A DNA stretch of 7,665 nt from a bacterium (GTDB lineage Bacteria > Patescibacteriota > Doudnabacteria > UBA920): contig JAJYJE010000045.1 of NCBI GenBank assembly GCA_021789715.1, positions 1 through 7,665 of the forward strand. Direction: 5' to 3'. The notes under the pieces are model-generated. The model had not been told where the DNA came from. It made no database searches and saw nothing but the letters and a program-made list of their open reading frames with translations. Made by a program: the position numbers and the translations under genes. Shown piece after piece: positions 5,963 to 7,665 of the stretch (the stretch's first letter is position 1; each line of letters opens with the position of its first letter).

Positions 5963-6006
5963 CTAATCTTCCTCAGAGTACATTAGGCATTATTGAGGCA
6001 GATTAG
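5963..6006. repeat. Inverted repeat between pilB and the receiver-like gene
   Basis: The arms 5963-5975 and 5994-6006 are 13 bases each, with one T/C mismatch (5970/5999) and an 18-base loop. It begins about 25 bases after the pilB TAG and ends about 47 bases before the ATG of the receiver-like gene. The sequence following in the direction of transcription is AT-rich but has no T-run. It may be a processing or stability element; no terminator claim is made. Confidence 0.65.
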
Positions 6007-6031
6007 GGCCATTGGAGCAATGAGCATAATT

Positions 6032-7665
6032 CTACTCCGTCGTCACCCTCATAACTTCTTCCATGGTAGTTTCGCCGCGAAGCGCCTTTATTACTCCATC
6101 CTGCTGCATAGTAATCATTCCCAGGCGAGCCGCAACCTCATAAACCTTCCGGGGGGAAGTCTTGGCCAGGACCAATTCCTGAACATCCGGCGGCACCGGC
6201 AATACCTCATAAATGCCAAACCTCCCGGAATAACCCGTATGGCCGCACTTTTCGCAACCGGCCCCCTTGTAAAGCTTAAGATTAAGCGGGTCAAAGCCTT
6301 CTACATACTCTTCCGGAACACCCTCCAAGTTCTTCCTGATTTCCTGTTCCATGGGTTTGGCTACGGGAATCTCCTGCTTGCAATCTGGACAGATTTTCCT
6401 AACTAAGCGCTGGGCCATCACAACATTTACGGAAGCGACCAGCAGAAACGGCTCAATCCCCATATCGATCATGCGCGGCATGGCGCCGATTGCGTTATTA
6501 GTGTGCAGCGTGGAAAACAGTAAGTGCCCCGTCAGCGCGGCATGTACGGCAATCTCCACGGTTTCTTTATCGCGAATCTCACCAACCATAACGATATTCG
6601 GGTCCTGGCGCAAAATACTGCGCAGCCCAGACGCGAACGTCAGGCCGATATCGGGGTTGATCTGGCTTTGATTAACCCCTTCCATAAAATACTCCACCGG
6701 ATCTTCCAAAGTAACAATGTTTACCGTCGGCGTATTGAGTATGGAAAGAATGGAATAAAGCGTCGTGGATTTGCCGCTTCCCGTGGGACCGGTAATTAAA
6801 AATATGCCGTGAGTTTTTTTGATATTGTCCTTAATCCACGTGAGCGCCCGGCCGCGGATGCCTAGCTGCTCCAGTGTCGGAGCGTTGGTGGTCTTGTCCA
6901 GGATGCGCATAACCACCTTTTCCCCGTATATAAGGGGCAAAATGGAAACGCGCAAATCTACGGATTTTTTTCCGGCGTCCATATGGAACCGTCCGTCCTG
7001 CGGCAGGCGCGACTCATCGATTTTCAAATTGGATAATATTTTGATTCTGGTTATAATGGCAGCGTGGATGCTCTTGGGAAGCATGAGCGACGTGTGCAGG
7101 ATGCCGTCAATCCGATAGCGCACCCGCACGTCTTTCTCGGAAGGCTCAATATGGATATCGGAAGCATTGCCTTCAATCGCATTGGATAAAATAACATCCA
7201 CAATTTTTATAATCGGCGCTTCCTCAATGACCGAGGGCTTTTCGGATTTGGCTTCGGCCACCTGCTTTTGCGAAGTGCCGATTTCGGAATTCTGAAACGT
7301 CTTTAGGGCCTCACCCACGACTTTTTTCAAATTTCGCTTCTTGCCGATAACCACCCCGATGGAAGTTTCGGAAGCCACATAGAGCTGAACCTGGAAATTT
7401 TGCTTTTGTCCTAAAAACTCCAATGCCTCAAGAGCGGACAGGTTAGACGGATCGGTAATCGCGACTTTTAAAACCTGCCCCTGCAATTCAAAGGGGGCAA
7501 AATTGTAAAAATTCATTGATTCCTGAGGAATCAAAGTCAAAACGCTGGCGGATACCTGTACCTGGCGCAAATCGGCGTAAGGAATATTAAAAAAAGCCGC
7601 TTTGGCTTTTGCCAGGGCCTCCTCGTCAAGAACCTTTTGAGCGACAAGCAACTGGCCAAGAAGAT
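6032..7665 (-). CDS. pilB: Type IV pilus extension ATPase PilB (partial, N-terminus off the window)
   Basis: The 543 residues in the window enter from the right edge in frame (LLGQLLVAQKVLDEEAL...). This is the usual MshEN/T2SSE N-terminal domain, so only about 20-30 residues are probably missing. Numbering from the first complete codon (7663), the N-domain runs to about 110. A charged, poorly conserved linker follows, and the GspE/PilB ATPase starts near 150 with DIHIEP at about 169-174. Walker A is GPTGSGKST (292-300), the Asp box is around LEDPVEY (319-325), Walker B ends VMVGEIRD (358-365), and the His box is HLLFSTLHT (380-388). A zinc-binding tetracysteine insert follows: CPDC at 425-428 and CEKC at 470-473, then GHTGYSGR, which is characteristic of PilB/GspE and absent from PilT. 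PilB powers addition of pilin subunits through PilC. It is the first gene of the set in the window; its promoter is not visible. The TTG at 7651 is an internal Leu codon, not a start. Confidence 0.96.
   Translation of the reverse strand, partial: LLGQLLVAQKVLDEEALAKAKAAFFNIPYADLRQVQVSASVLTLIPQESMNFYNFAPFELQGQVLKVAITDPSNLSALEALEFLGQKQNFQVQLYVASETSIGVVIGKKRNLKKVVGEALKTFQNSEIGTSQKQVAEAKSEKPSVIEEAPIIKIVDVILSNAIEGNASDIHIEPSEKDVRVRYRIDGILHTSLMLPKSIHAAIITRIKILSNLKIDESRLPQDGRFHMDAGKKSVDLRVSILPLIYGEKVVMRILDKTTNAPTLEQLGIRGRALTWIKDNIKKTHGIFLITGPTGSGKSTTLYSILSILNTPTVNIVTLEDPVEYFMEGVNQSQINPDIGLTFASGLRSILRQDPNIVMVGEIRDKETVEIAVHAALTGHLLFSTLHTNNAIGAMPRMIDMGIEPFLLVASVNVVMAQRLVRKICPDCKQEIPVAKPMEQEIRKNLEGVPEEYVEGFDPLNLKLYKGAGCEKCGHTGYSGRFGIYEVLPVPPDVQELVLAKTSPRKVYEVAARLGMITMQQDGVIKALRGETTMEEVMRVTTE

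Noticed and set aside
7649..7651. TTG at 7651 as the start of pilB
   Set aside because: The frame continues in to the window edge (LLGQ before this codon) and matches the PilB N-terminal domain, so the codon is an internal Leu.

Overview
The window most likely comes from a Candidate Phyla Radiation (Patescibacteria, Parcubacteria-like) bacterium. The main clue is the prepilin: a very short leader, then GFTLIELLVV, an alpha-helix ending in a run like NSARAKSRDAKR, and a small two-cysteine globular domain, which is the style of pilin familiar from these genomes. The placement rests on protein style and gene order only; there is no rRNA or other marker in the window.

All seven genes lie on the minus strand and read from right to left. 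In transcription order they are: pilB, the extension ATPase, whose N-terminus lies beyond the right edge (7665-6032); a small degenerate receiver-domain protein (5916-5488); pilT, the retraction ATPase (5328-4258); pilC, the inner-membrane platform protein (4151-2943); a type IV prepilin (2727-2272); a second pilin-like protein with no prepilin-peptidase site (2210-1812); and a multi-membrane O-antigen ligase/Wzy_C-type protein with a TPR-like C-terminus that runs off the left edge (1751-1). The last gene has no stop in the window but is an uninterrupted frame of 583 codons.

Together the genes encode the motor and fibre of a type IV pilus: PilB drives assembly through PilC, PilT drives disassembly, and the prepilin supplies the fibre. 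The receiver-like protein could be an accessory regulator that no longer depends on phosphorylation. The second pilin-like protein could be a membrane-anchored partner. The ligase-like protein is a candidate for glycan transfer, possibly onto pilin. PilM, PilN, PilO, PilQ and the prepilin peptidase PilD are not in the window.

The gaps are 60 to 215 bases long, and each holds an inverted repeat or hairpin. None is followed by a clean T-run, so none is a convincing intrinsic terminator. The widest gap, upstream of the prepilin, also holds the best promoter candidate (TTGCTT, 17 bases, TATACT), which suggests the prepilin has its own transcript. There is no gene-free stretch above 300 bases, and I saw no RNA gene, CRISPR array or transposase.
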